Source: Ectopseudomonas mendocina | GTDB taxonomy: Bacteria > Pseudomonadota > Gammaproteobacteria > Pseudomonadales > Pseudomonadaceae | NCBI RefSeq assembly: GCF_007049795.1 | Contig: NZ_SCFY01000007.1 | Span: forward strand, 124,001-188,000 | Reading direction: 5' to 3' | DNA length: 64,000 nt | Shown here: positions 18,389 through 27,218 of the stretch, in pieces | How the letters are laid out: each line of letters starts with the position of its first letter | How positions within the stretch are numbered: the first letter of the stretch is position 1 | Translations under genes and position numbers: made by a program | Notes under the pieces: generated by a model | What the model was told of the DNA's origin: nothing | Seen by the model: only the letters and a program-made list of their open reading frames with translations | Databases searched by the model: none

Positions 18389-19224
18389 TGAGTGAATTGG
18401 GACGTGGCTCGCTGAGCAAAATGAAGGCGCACCTGGACGCACCGGTGCAATACGCTTTCCGCCTGGGCGAGGAAGAAGTACCGGTCAATCCGCTGGTGGG
18501 CAAGCACTTGCGCCTGGAATTCCTCGGCGCCATCCATTGCACGCACTGCGGGCGCAAGACCAAGACCAGCTTCAGTCAGGGCTACTGCTACCCCTGCATG
18601 CAGAAGCTGGCGCAATGCGATGTCTGCATCATGAGTCCGGAGAAGTGCCATTACGATCAAGGCACCTGCCGCGAGCCGAGCTGGGGCGAGCAGTTCTGCA
18701 TGACCGATCATATCGTCTACCTGGCCAACTCCAGTGGCGTGAAGGTTGGCATCACCCGCGCCACTCAGGTGCCGACGCGCTGGATCGACCAGGGCGCGAC
18801 TCAAGCGCTGCCGATTCTGCGCGTGGCCACCCGGCAGCAGTCCGGCTTCGTCGAGGATTTGCTGCGTAGCCAGGTGGCGGACAAGACCAACTGGCGTGCG
18901 CTGCTCAAGGGCGACGCCGTACCGGTCGATCTGCTGGCCATTCGCGAGCAACTGTTCGACAGTTGTGGCGCGGGCATTGCCGAGCTGCAGCAGCGTTTCG
19001 GTCTACAGGCCATCCAGCCGCTGACCGCTGCCGAGGTGCAGGCGATTCGTTATCCCATCGAGGCCTATCCCGCCAAGATCACCAGCTTCAACCTAGACAA
19101 GCAGCCGCTGGCCGAAGGTACCCTGCTCGGTATCAAGGGCCAGTACCTGATGTTCGATACCGGCGTTATCAATATCCGCAAGTACACCGCCTACCAGTTG
19201 GCCGTCCACGAGATCGCCGCCTGA
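18388..19224 (+). CDS. DUF2797 family protein with cysteine-rich N-terminus and GIY-YIG-like core
   Basis: 278 residues from ATG 18388. The N-terminal third is rich in paired cysteines suited to zinc: CTHCGRKT, YCYPCMQKLAQCDVC, EKCHYDQGTC. Next comes HIVYLANSSGVKVGITR and TRWIDQGATQAL, which resembles the first strands of the GIY-YIG nuclease fold (VYLA...VKVGIT, with an Arg following). The family is named only DUF2797. The nuclease-like reading is inference. Translationally coupled to yeaC and 51 bp before pepN. Confidence 0.82.
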   Translation: MSELGRGSLSKMKAHLDAPVQYAFRLGEEEVPVNPLVGKHLRLEFLGAIHCTHCGRKTKTSFSQGYCYPCMQKLAQCDVCIMSPEKCHYDQGTCREPSWGEQFCMTDHIVYLANSSGVKVGITRATQVPTRWIDQGATQALPILRVATRQQSGFVEDLLRSQVADKTNWRALLKGDAVPVDLLAIREQLFDSCGAGIAELQQRFGLQAIQPLTAAEVQAIRYPIEAYPAKITSFNLDKQPLAEGTLLGIKGQYLMFDTGVINIRKYTAYQLAVHEIAA

Positions 19225-19275
19225 CACCCGATTGCCACCGGCGCCCGAGGCGCCGCAGACGAGAGGCCAAGAGCC

Positions 19276-21933
19276 ATGCGCACCGAACAATCCAAGACCA
19301 TCTACCTGAAGGACTATCAGGTTCCCGATTACCTGATCGACGAGACCCACCTGACCTTCGAGCTGTTCGAGGATCACAGCCTGGTGCACGCGCAACTGGT
19401 CATGCGTCGCAACCCTGAAGCCGGTGCCGGCTTGCCGAAGCTCGTACTGGATGGCCAGCAACTCGAGCTGCTGGAGCTCAAACTCGACGACCGCGAGCTG
19501 GGCGGGGGCGATTACAGCCTGACCGACAGCCACCTCACCCTGCAGCCGACCCAGGAGCGCTTCGTGGTCGACAGCAGTGTGCGCATTCACCCGGAGAGCA
19601 ACACCGCGCTGGAGGGGCTGTACAAGTCCGGCAAGATGTTCTGCACCCAGTGCGAGGCCGAGGGCTTCCGCAAGATCACCTTCTACCTCGACCGCCCGGA
19701 TGTGATGAGCAAATTCACCACCACGGTCAGTGCCGAGCAGCATGCCTATCCGGTGCTCTTGTCCAACGGCAACCCGATTGCCAGCGGCAGTGAAGAGGGT
19801 GGTCGCCACTGGGCGACCTGGGAAGACCCGTTCAAGAAGCCGGCCTATCTGTTCGCCCTGGTCGCCGGTGACCTCTGGTGCGTCGAGGACAGCTTCACCA
19901 CCATGAGTAAGCGTGAAGTGGCGCTGCGCATCTACGTCGAGCCGGAGAACATCGACAAGGTGCAGCACGCCATGGACAGCCTCAAGCGCTCGATGAAGTG
20001 GGACGAGGAAGCCTACGGCCGCGAGTATGACCTGGACATCTTCATGATCGTCGCGGTCAACGACTTCAATATGGGCGCCATGGAGAACAAGGGCCTCAAT
20101 ATCTTCAACTCCAGCTGCGTGCTGGCCAAGGCTGAGACCGCCACCGATGCCGCGCACCAGCGCGTCGAAGCAGTGGTGGCGCACGAGTACTTCCACAACT
20201 GGTCGGGTAACCGCGTGACCTGCCGCGACTGGTTTCAGCTGTCGCTCAAGGAAGGCTTCACCGTGTTCCGCGACAGCGAGTTCTCTGCCGATACCCACTC
20301 GCGCATCGTCAAACGCATCGAGGACGTGGCCTACCTGCGCACCCACCAGTTCGCCGAGGACGCGGGCCCCATGGCCCACCCGGTGCGTCCGGACGCGTAC
20401 ATGGAAATCTCCAACTTCTACACCCTGACCATCTACGAGAAGGGTGCCGAAGTGCTGCGCATGATCCACACCCTGCTCGGGCCGGAGTTGTTCCGCAAGG
20501 GCTCGGACCTGTACTTCGAGCGCCACGACGGCCAGGCCGTGACCTGCGACGATTTCGTCAAGGCCATGGAAGATGCCAGCGGTATCGATCTGACCCAGTT
20601 CAAGCGTTGGTACACCCAAGCGGGTACGCCGCGCCTAGACGTCAGCGAAGCTTATGATGCCGCCGCGCAGACCTACAGCCTGACCTTCCGCCAGAGCTGC
20701 CCGGCTACGCCGGGGCAGAGCGAGAAGCTGCCGTTCGTGATTCCGGTGGCGCTCGGCCTGCTCGATGCCCAGGGCGTTGAGCTGCCGCTGCGCCTGCAGG
20801 GCGAAAGCGCGTCGCAGGGTACTAGTCGAGTGTTGTCGGTGACTGAAGCCGAGCAGACCTTCACCTTCGAGGGCGTCGCCGAGAAGCCGCTGCCCTCCTT
20901 GCTGCGCGGCTTCAGTGCGCCGGTCAAGCTGCACTTCCCCTATTACCGCGATCAGCTGATGTTCCTCATGCAGCACGACAGCGACGGCTTCAATCGCTGG
21001 GAGGCTGGCCAGCAATTGTCCGTGCAGGTGCTGCAGGAGCTGATTGGCCAGCATCAGCGCGGCGAGGCTCTCAGCCTGGATCAACGCCTGGTCACCGCGC
21101 TGCGAACCCTGCTTGAAGACGAGTCGCTGGATCAGGCCATGGTCGCGGAGATGCTCTCGCTGCCGGGCGAGGCCTACCTGACCGAGATCAGCGAGGTAGC
21201 AGATGTCGAGGCCATCCACGCCGCGCGCGAATTCGCCCGCAAGGAGCTGGCTTCCGCGCTGTTCGCCCCGCTGTGGGCGCGCTACCAAGCCAATCGTGAA
21301 GTCTCCAAGGCCACCCCTTACGTGGCCGAGGCGGCGCACTTCGCTCGCCGCAGTCTGCAGAACATCGCGTTGTCCTACCTCATGCTCAGCGAGAAACCCG
21401 AGGTACTGGCGGCTTGCGTCGATCAGTTCGACAACGCCGACAACATGACCGAGCGCCTGGCGGCCCTGGCCGTACTGGTCAATTCGCCATTCCAGGAAGA
21501 GCAGGGCAAGGCACTGGCCATGTTCGCCGACTTCTTCAAGGACAATCCGCTGGTCATGGATCAGTGGTTCAGCGTGCAGGCTGGTTGCCCGCTGCCGGGC
21601 GGCCTGGAGCGTGTGCATGCACTGATGCAGCACGAAGCCTTCACCCTGAAGAATCCGAACAAGGTGCGTGCGCTGATCGGTGCCTTCGCCAACCAGAACC
21701 TGATCAACTTTCACCGCGCGGACGGGGCGGGCTACCGCTTTCTCGCCGACCAGGTGATCACCCTCAACGCCCTCAACCCGCAGATCGCTTCACGCCTGCT
21801 GGCGCCGCTGACCCGCTGGCGCAAGTACGGTTCGGCGCGTCAGGCACTGATGAAGGCCGAGCTGGAGCGCATCCTCGCCTCTGGTGAGCTCTCCAGCGAC
21901 GTCTATGAGGTGGTGAGTAAAAGCCTGGCGTAA
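19276..21933 (+). CDS. pepN: Aminopeptidase N (alanyl aminopeptidase, M1 family)
   Basis: 885 residues, the usual length of the gammaproteobacterial PepN. Cytoplasmic zinc aminopeptidase that trims N-terminal residues from peptides. GAMENKGLNIF near residue 266 is the substrate exopeptidase motif; HEYFHNWSGNR at residue 303 gives the HExxH zinc ligands, and the third ligand Glu follows in LKEGFTVFRDSEF. ATG 19276 is preceded by CGAGAGGCCAAGAGCC. A strong terminator follows. Confidence 0.97.
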   Translation: MRTEQSKTIYLKDYQVPDYLIDETHLTFELFEDHSLVHAQLVMRRNPEAGAGLPKLVLDGQQLELLELKLDDRELGGGDYSLTDSHLTLQPTQERFVVDSSVRIHPESNTALEGLYKSGKMFCTQCEAEGFRKITFYLDRPDVMSKFTTTVSAEQHAYPVLLSNGNPIASGSEEGGRHWATWEDPFKKPAYLFALVAGDLWCVEDSFTTMSKREVALRIYVEPENIDKVQHAMDSLKRSMKWDEEAYGREYDLDIFMIVAVNDFNMGAMENKGLNIFNSSCVLAKAETATDAAHQRVEAVVAHEYFHNWSGNRVTCRDWFQLSLKEGFTVFRDSEFSADTHSRIVKRIEDVAYLRTHQFAEDAGPMAHPVRPDAYMEISNFYTLTIYEKGAEVLRMIHTLLGPELFRKGSDLYFERHDGQAVTCDDFVKAMEDASGIDLTQFKRWYTQAGTPRLDVSEAYDAAAQTYSLTFRQSCPATPGQSEKLPFVIPVALGLLDAQGVELPLRLQGESASQGTSRVLSVTEAEQTFTFEGVAEKPLPSLLRGFSAPVKLHFPYYRDQLMFLMQHDSDGFNRWEAGQQLSVQVLQELIGQHQRGEALSLDQRLVTALRTLLEDESLDQAMVAEMLSLPGEAYLTEISEVADVEAIHAAREFARKELASALFAPLWARYQANREVSKATPYVAEAAHFARRSLQNIALSYLMLSEKPEVLAACVDQFDNADNMTERLAALAVLVNSPFQEEQGKALAMFADFFKDNPLVMDQWFSVQAGCPLPGGLERVHALMQHEAFTLKNPNKVRALIGAFANQNLINFHRADGAGYRFLADQVITLNALNPQIASRLLAPLTRWRKYGSARQALMKAELERILASGELSSDVYEVVSKSLA

Positions 21934-21953
21934 GACGGTTTTGGCTCTACAGG

Positions 21954-21988
21954 AAGTGTTACCGGCCTAGGGCTGGTAACACTTTTTT
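21954..21988 (+). terminator. Rho-independent terminator after pepN
   Basis: Perfect 10-bp stem AAGTGTTACC (21954-21963) / GGTAACACTT (21975-21984) followed by a run of six T. Confidence 0.88.
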
Positions 21989-22407
21989 GTTACCCAACGA
22001 AATGTGCGGGCCGCTGGTTATGTATTTGTACGCTTAAATTCGAGTGTCGGTGCTTGACAATGAGACGCTATTTTTGGCACGCTAACCCGTGCATAACAGG
22101 GGGTGATTGGCATAAAGCGTCGGATCGTAGGACAAAGTGCGCCACTTTTTCTGGTCTTTTGGTCAGTGGCTGATCAGTCACGAAAAGAAACCACCCAGCG
22201 GCTCTCCCACGCCTGTTTGCGCTGATACAACTGTTTGAATTGGCACCATGGTTGCAGTGCTGAACAGGACTTGACCGCGTGCAAGCTCTCGCTGGTCGTT
22301 GGAACACGTCGCTACAAAATAAAAACACAAGCCGTCGTCAGTACGGCAATTCGCGACCCGGCTACGGGATCGCCCAAAAGAATGATCTGTCCACGGAGTG
22401 AGTCTCG
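21989..22407 (+). promoter_or_regulatory. Leader region of the DUF1302 operon with a 16-bp palindrome
   Basis: 419 bp with no supported gene. GTGGCTGATCAGTCAC at 22166-22181 is a palindrome with one mismatched pair, placed as an operator 227 bp before the DUF1302 start. GCTTGACAATGAG near 22053 and other AT-rich stretches may be promoter parts. ATG 22408 follows CACGGAGTGAGTCTCG. Confidence 0.4.
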
Positions 22408-24468
22408 ATGGAAATTAAGTCCCGCAAGCCCGTTCTACGTTTTGCCCCGGCCAAGGCCGGCTTTGCGTTCGCAGGCGTTCTGCCGTTGCTGGTCGCCGCC
22501 CAGGCTCAAGCGGTGGAGTTCAGCTTCGCCGACAACGAAATCACCGGTTCCATTGACACCGCCATCTCCTACGGCCAGCTGTGGCGCGTCCAGGGCCAGG
22601 ACAAGACCAACGACGACATCAACACCAACGACGGCAACCGCAACTTCGATACCGGCCTGGTTTCCGAAGTGTTCAAGATCACCAGTGACCTGGAAGCGTC
22701 CTATCAGAATTACGGTCTCTTTATCCGTGGTACCGCTTTCTATGACACCCAGATCATGGACAAGCGCAATGACTTTTACGATGCTAACTCGCCCGCTCAG
22801 CCGAGCCAGAGCGCTCCTCGTGACAACAGTTTCACTCGCGAAACCCGTCACAAGGCTGGCCGTGATGCGCAGATCCTCGACGCCTACGTCTATGGCAACT
22901 GGGATGTCGGCAACATGCCGGTTTCCGGTCGTCTGGGTAAGCAGGTTTTCAACTGGGGTGAAGGTCTGTTCTACCGCAACGGCGTAAACACCACCAACCC
23001 GGTCGACGCCGCCAAATTCCGTCTGCCAGGTTCTGAAGTGAAGGAAGTGCTGGTGCCTGTCGAGGCGCTGAGCTTCAACATCGGTTTGACAGACAATCTG
23101 TCGATGGAGACCTTCTATCAGTTCAACTGGAAAGAGACTGCCATTGATCCGGTTGGTACCTACTTCTCCGAGACCGATCTATTTGCGGATGGCGGCAATA
23201 CTGCCTACTCCACTCAATCTCGATTGATCCCTCTGGCGGGTTTGTACTCCGGTCTTAGCAATGCTGGTGTGGGTGGACTGCAGGGTGGGCGTACCGTTGA
23301 TGCAAATGGCAACATCAAAGTTGCGAGTATCGGGCCCGACATCAACGCAAAGAATGATGGCCAGTTTGGTGTCGCTTTCCGTTATATCGCGGAAGAACTG
23401 AACTCCACCGAGTTTGGCTTTTACTTTGTTAACTACCATGCCAAAGAACCGACTATTTATGCGGATCTCGGAGCGTATGAAGGGCTTGATCTCGCCACCA
23501 TTGGCGCTGCTGCTGGGGCTCAACTGGATCCGCTGGTTCGCCAAGGTGTTGCTGCCCAGGCCGGGATTCCCGGAGCGGCACTGGACGGTATCATCGGTAC
23601 AGGTGCTAGTGGTGCGACTTTGGGGAGTGCTGCATTAGAACAAGCCATATTGGATGGTTATCTGGATGCTTTATCGAATGCGTCCCAGAATGCGGCCGGT
23701 GGGTTGGCTACGGTTGATGTAGCCAACCAAGTCAACGCCCGTCGCGAGTATGCCGAAGACATCCGCATGTACGGTTTCAGCTTCAACACAACCGTAGGTA
23801 ACGCTTCCGTTTTTGGTGAGCTGTCCTACCGCCCGAACCTGCCGATCGGCATTGCTGCAACCAACGACCTGCTCGGCGATTTGCTGACCCAGGCGCCCCA
23901 GTTGGCAGCCGGTGGTAGTGTGAACATCGGTGGCCAGCAAGTACAGCTGGGCGATCAGATTCACAACTACACCCGCGTTGAAGCATTCAACACTTCCCTG
24001 GGTACTATTTATAACTTCGGCCCGAGCCTGGGCTTTGACTCGTTGTTCGGGATCGCCGAACTGGCCTCCGAGCACCTGCGTGGCGACAGCCTGCAGTACG
24101 AGTCCCGCAACGGTACTCGCTACTACTCGGGGCGTGGTAATGGCTCCTACATCTCCGGCTACGACCGTGACGACCAGGTCAACAAGAACGCCTATGGCTA
24201 CACCCTGGTGCTCTCCGGTACCTGGAACGACGTTTACGCTGGCGTGAACCTGTCGCCCTTCGCCGTGTTCAAGCACGATTTCGAAGGTAACTCGCACCAG
24301 ACCGGCAACTTCATCGAAGGTCGCAAGGCCTACACCGTTGGTATGCGTGCCAGCTACCTGAACAGCCTGGAAGCCGAGCTCCAGTACACCGAGTTCTATG
24401 GCGCAGGCCAGAACAACGGTGCGCGCGACCGAGACAATATCGGTCTGAACGTCAAGTACTCCTTCTAA
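22408..24468 (+). CDS. DUF1302 family outer-membrane protein
   Basis: 686 residues. Signal peptide of about 36 residues ending AQAQA before VEFSFADNEITGS. The rest is Gly/Asn/Asp/Tyr-rich with alternating pattern and ends NIGLNVKYSF, with the C-terminal Phe of outer-membrane beta-barrels. Matches DUF1302, proteins found next to DUF1329 and MMPL genes and linked to handling of hydrophobic compounds. The region ~residue 360-440 (A/G-rich, e.g. GTGASGATLGSAALEQAIL) looks like an insert with different composition. First gene of a four-gene module. Confidence 0.85.
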   Translation: MEIKSRKPVLRFAPAKAGFAFAGVLPLLVAAQAQAVEFSFADNEITGSIDTAISYGQLWRVQGQDKTNDDINTNDGNRNFDTGLVSEVFKITSDLEASYQNYGLFIRGTAFYDTQIMDKRNDFYDANSPAQPSQSAPRDNSFTRETRHKAGRDAQILDAYVYGNWDVGNMPVSGRLGKQVFNWGEGLFYRNGVNTTNPVDAAKFRLPGSEVKEVLVPVEALSFNIGLTDNLSMETFYQFNWKETAIDPVGTYFSETDLFADGGNTAYSTQSRLIPLAGLYSGLSNAGVGGLQGGRTVDANGNIKVASIGPDINAKNDGQFGVAFRYIAEELNSTEFGFYFVNYHAKEPTIYADLGAYEGLDLATIGAAAGAQLDPLVRQGVAAQAGIPGAALDGIIGTGASGATLGSAALEQAILDGYLDALSNASQNAAGGLATVDVANQVNARREYAEDIRMYGFSFNTTVGNASVFGELSYRPNLPIGIAATNDLLGDLLTQAPQLAAGGSVNIGGQQVQLGDQIHNYTRVEAFNTSLGTIYNFGPSLGFDSLFGIAELASEHLRGDSLQYESRNGTRYYSGRGNGSYISGYDRDDQVNKNAYGYTLVLSGTWNDVYAGVNLSPFAVFKHDFEGNSHQTGNFIEGRKAYTVGMRASYLNSLEAELQYTEFYGAGQNNGARDRDNIGLNVKYSF

Positions 24469-24489
24469 TACCCATAACCAGAAAAAACG

Positions 24490-24512
24490 CCGGGCGCCGT
24501 TGGGCGCCCGGT
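24490..24512 (+). promoter_or_regulatory. Intergenic hairpin between DUF1302 and DUF1329 genes
   Basis: CGGGCGCC at 24491-24498 can pair with the GGGCGCCCG that ends at about 24511, with no T-run after it. It could stabilise the upstream mRNA or reduce read-through so that the outer-membrane protein is made in excess (inference). Confidence 0.45.
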
Positions 24513-24536
24513 CAGACTCTTCACGGAGAATTACCC

Positions 24537-25907
24537 ATGCTGAACAAGCACAGGCTGATGGCCGTAGCCGTTGCGCTGGCATTTTCCGCCGGCTCCGCGC
24601 TGGCTGCCGTTTCCCCGCAGGAAGCCGCAAAACTTGGCGATACCCTGACCCCCTTCGGCGCCGAAAAAGCCGGCAACGCCGCCGGCACCATTCCGGCCTG
24701 GACCGGTGGCATCACTCAGGCGCCGGCTGGCTACACTCGCTCTGGCCAGCACCACGTCAATCCGTTCCCGGACGACAAGCCGCTATTCACCATCACCGCG
24801 GCCAACCTTAGCCAGTACGAGGCCAACCTGACTCCTGGTCAGATCGCCATGTTCAAGGCTTATCCGGAAACCTACCAGATGCCGGTCTACCAGACCCGCC
24901 GCTCCGGCTCCGCGCCGCAGTGGGTCTATGACAACACCGCCAAGAACGCCACCAGCGCCAAGCTGGTCGATGGCGGCAACGGCTTCTCCGATGCCTACGG
25001 CGGAATCCCGTTCCCGATCCCGCAGAACGGTGTCGAGGCGCTGTGGAACCACATCGCCCGCTACCGCGGCACCTATATTGTGCGTCGCGCCTCGGAAGTG
25101 GCAGTGCAGCGCAATGGCGCTTACTCGCTGGTCACTTCCCAGCAGGAAGCGCTGTTCAAGTACTACCTGCAGAACGGCTCCTTCGCCGACCTGAACAACA
25201 TCATGTTCTACTACCTGTCCTTCACCACCAGCCCGGCGCGTCTGGCCGGTGGTGCGGTACTGGTTCACGAGACTCTGGATCAGGTCAAGGAACCCCGTCA
25301 GGCCTGGGGTTACAACGCCGGTCAGCGCCGCGTGCGTCGTGCGCCAAACCTGGCTTACGACACCCCGATCGCCGCTGCTGACGGTCTGCGTACTGCCGAC
25401 GACACCGACATGTTCAACGGTGCTCCGGATCGCTATGACTGGAAACTGGTGGGCAAGAAGGAAATCTACATCCCGTACAACAACTACAAGGTCACCAGCC
25501 CTGACGTTAAGTACAAGGATCTGCTGCAGGTGGGTCACCTCAACCCGGCGCTGACCCGTAACGAACTGCACCGCGTATGGGTGGTCGAGGGCACGCTGAA
25601 GTCCGGCGCCCGCCACATCTACTCCAAGCGTACCCTGTTCCTCGACGAGGACAGCTGGCAGGCTGCGGTGGTGGATCAGTACGACGGTCGTGGCGAGCTG
25701 TGGCGCGTATCCATCGCCTACCTGAAGAACTACTACGACCTGCCGACCACCTGGTCAGCGCTCGATGTGTTCCATGATCTGCAGGCGCGTCGTTATCACG
25801 TGCAGAACCTGGACAACGAAGAGAGCAATACCATCGACTTCACCCAGGCCACTCCAGACGACGGCTACTTCAAGCCAGCAGCCCTGCGTCGCCGCGGTAC
25901 GCGATAA
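24537..25907 (+). CDS. DUF1329 family secreted protein
   Basis: 456 residues with a clear signal peptide (LMAVAVALAFSAGSALAAVS, cleavage near residue 24). Typical DUF1329 features: KLGDTLTPFGAEKAGNAAGT and IPAWTGGITQ near the N-terminus, NPFPDDKPLFTITAANL, and a C-terminal DVFHDLQARRYHVQNLDNE. This type resembles a LolA/LolB-like lipid-binding fold according to family descriptions I recall, so a periplasmic carrier role is plausible. It follows the DUF1302 gene by 68 bp and precedes a terminator. Confidence 0.85.
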   Translation: MLNKHRLMAVAVALAFSAGSALAAVSPQEAAKLGDTLTPFGAEKAGNAAGTIPAWTGGITQAPAGYTRSGQHHVNPFPDDKPLFTITAANLSQYEANLTPGQIAMFKAYPETYQMPVYQTRRSGSAPQWVYDNTAKNATSAKLVDGGNGFSDAYGGIPFPIPQNGVEALWNHIARYRGTYIVRRASEVAVQRNGAYSLVTSQQEALFKYYLQNGSFADLNNIMFYYLSFTTSPARLAGGAVLVHETLDQVKEPRQAWGYNAGQRRVRRAPNLAYDTPIAAADGLRTADDTDMFNGAPDRYDWKLVGKKEIYIPYNNYKVTSPDVKYKDLLQVGHLNPALTRNELHRVWVVEGTLKSGARHIYSKRTLFLDEDSWQAAVVDQYDGRGELWRVSIAYLKNYYDLPTTWSALDVFHDLQARRYHVQNLDNEESNTIDFTQATPDDGYFKPAALRRRGTR

Positions 25908-25927
25908 TAGTCGTGTAGTCTCACGCG

Positions 25928-25955
25928 AAGGCCGCTACAGTAGTAGCGGCCTTTT
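25928..25955 (+). terminator. Terminator after the DUF1329 gene
   Basis: Stem GGCCGCTAC (25930-25938) / GTAGCGGCC (25943-25951), 4-base loop AGTA, then TTTT. The T-run is short, so some read-through into the YCF48-MMPL pair is possible. Confidence 0.8.
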
Positions 25956-26105
25956 CGTATCAGCTTGATGGATAGGCTTCTATCACGCGGGTTTTGCCTT
26001 AACAAAACATAACGTCGCGCCAATTGTCAGGGCTTTCCGAAGCTCGCTAGGATGAGCGGCCTGCTAATCAGCAGTACCGCCTATAACAAGAAAGGGGGAA
26101 GGTAT

Positions 26106-27200
26106 ATGAGTGAGCCCGTCATGCGGCGCACCCAGTCCGGTCTGGCGCCCATCCTGGCGCGCAAATCGGCGCTCCGTGTCCATTCGCCGCTGGCTAAAGC
26201 GCTCTCGCTGTGCAGTGTGCTTTCCATTCTGGCTTTCGCTGCCGCACCCTTGCAGGCCGAGACCTCGGCTGCGGCTGATGCCGGCTTCGCCATCGAGTCG
26301 CCCAAGGCCGTGCACAGCCTGTTGCTCGATGTGGTCAACACCGGCGAGCGCCTGGTTGCCGTTGGCGACCGTGGCCACATTCTCTATTCCAACGACCAGG
26401 GGCAAAGCTGGCAGCAGGCCAAGGTGCCGACTCGCCAGATGCTGACCTCCCTGTTCTTCGTCGATGCGCAGCATGGTTGGGTCGTCGGTCACGATGCGCA
26501 GATCCTCGCGACCACCGATGGCGGCCTGACCTGGACCAAGCAGTACGAAGACCTCGAACGCGAGGCGCCGCTGCTGGATATCTGGTTCAAGGATCTTGAG
26601 ACCGGCTACGCCGTGGGCGCTTATGGCGCGCTGCTGGAAACCAACGATGGTGGCCAGAACTGGGAAGACGCCAGCGATCGTCTCGACAACGAAGACGCCT
26701 ATCACCTCAATGCCATTGCCGCTGTGAAGGACTCGGGCCTGTTTATCGTCGGTGAGCTGGGCCAGATGTTCCGCTCCGCTGACTGGGGCCAGACCTGGGA
26801 ACGCATCGAGGATCTGCCCTACGAGGGTTCGCTGTTCGGCGTGCTCGGCACCGACCAGTCGGCCACCTTGCTGGCCTACGGCCTGCGCGGCCACCTGTTC
26901 CGTTCCACCGACTTCGGTGATAGCTGGCAGCAGGTCAAACTCAATACGCCGAACAATGGTCCGCTGGAGTTCGGTCTGGCCGATGGCGCGCTGCTCAATG
27001 ATGGCAACGTCGCTGTGGTAGGGCACGGTGGCACCGTGTTGCGCAGCAAGGATCACGGTCAGACTTTCAGCCTGATCAACCGTCCCGACCGCCTTTCGCT
27101 GGCCGGGGTAGCTGCACTGGATAACGGCAACCTGATCCTGGTGGGGCAGGGCGGCGTTCACCTCGCCGCCTCGACTGGCGCCGATCTGGGCCAACAATAA
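26106..27200 (+). CDS. YCF48/BNR-repeat periplasmic protein, partner of the MMPL exporter
   Basis: 364 residues from ATG 26106, chosen because GGGGGAAGG lies at the right distance. N-terminal signal segment (SLCSVLSILAFAAAPLQAET, ends near residue 56). The mature part is a beta-propeller with repeated blades of the Ycf48/sialidase-BNR type: SNDQGQSWQQAKVP, TTDGGLTWTKQYED, TNDGGQNWEDASDR, SADWGQTWERIED, STDFGDSWQQVKL, SKDHGQTFSLIN. In this gene order such proteins sit beside MMPL transporters and are thought to act as periplasmic partners. Ends 18 bp before the transporter. Confidence 0.85.
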   Translation: MSEPVMRRTQSGLAPILARKSALRVHSPLAKALSLCSVLSILAFAAAPLQAETSAAADAGFAIESPKAVHSLLLDVVNTGERLVAVGDRGHILYSNDQGQSWQQAKVPTRQMLTSLFFVDAQHGWVVGHDAQILATTDGGLTWTKQYEDLEREAPLLDIWFKDLETGYAVGAYGALLETNDGGQNWEDASDRLDNEDAYHLNAIAAVKDSGLFIVGELGQMFRSADWGQTWERIEDLPYEGSLFGVLGTDQSATLLAYGLRGHLFRSTDFGDSWQQVKLNTPNNGPLEFGLADGALLNDGNVAVVGHGGTVLRSKDHGQTFSLINRPDRLSLAGVAALDNGNLILVGQGGVHLAASTGADLGQQ

Positions 27201-27218
27201 CAAGCCGGGAGCCTTTGC

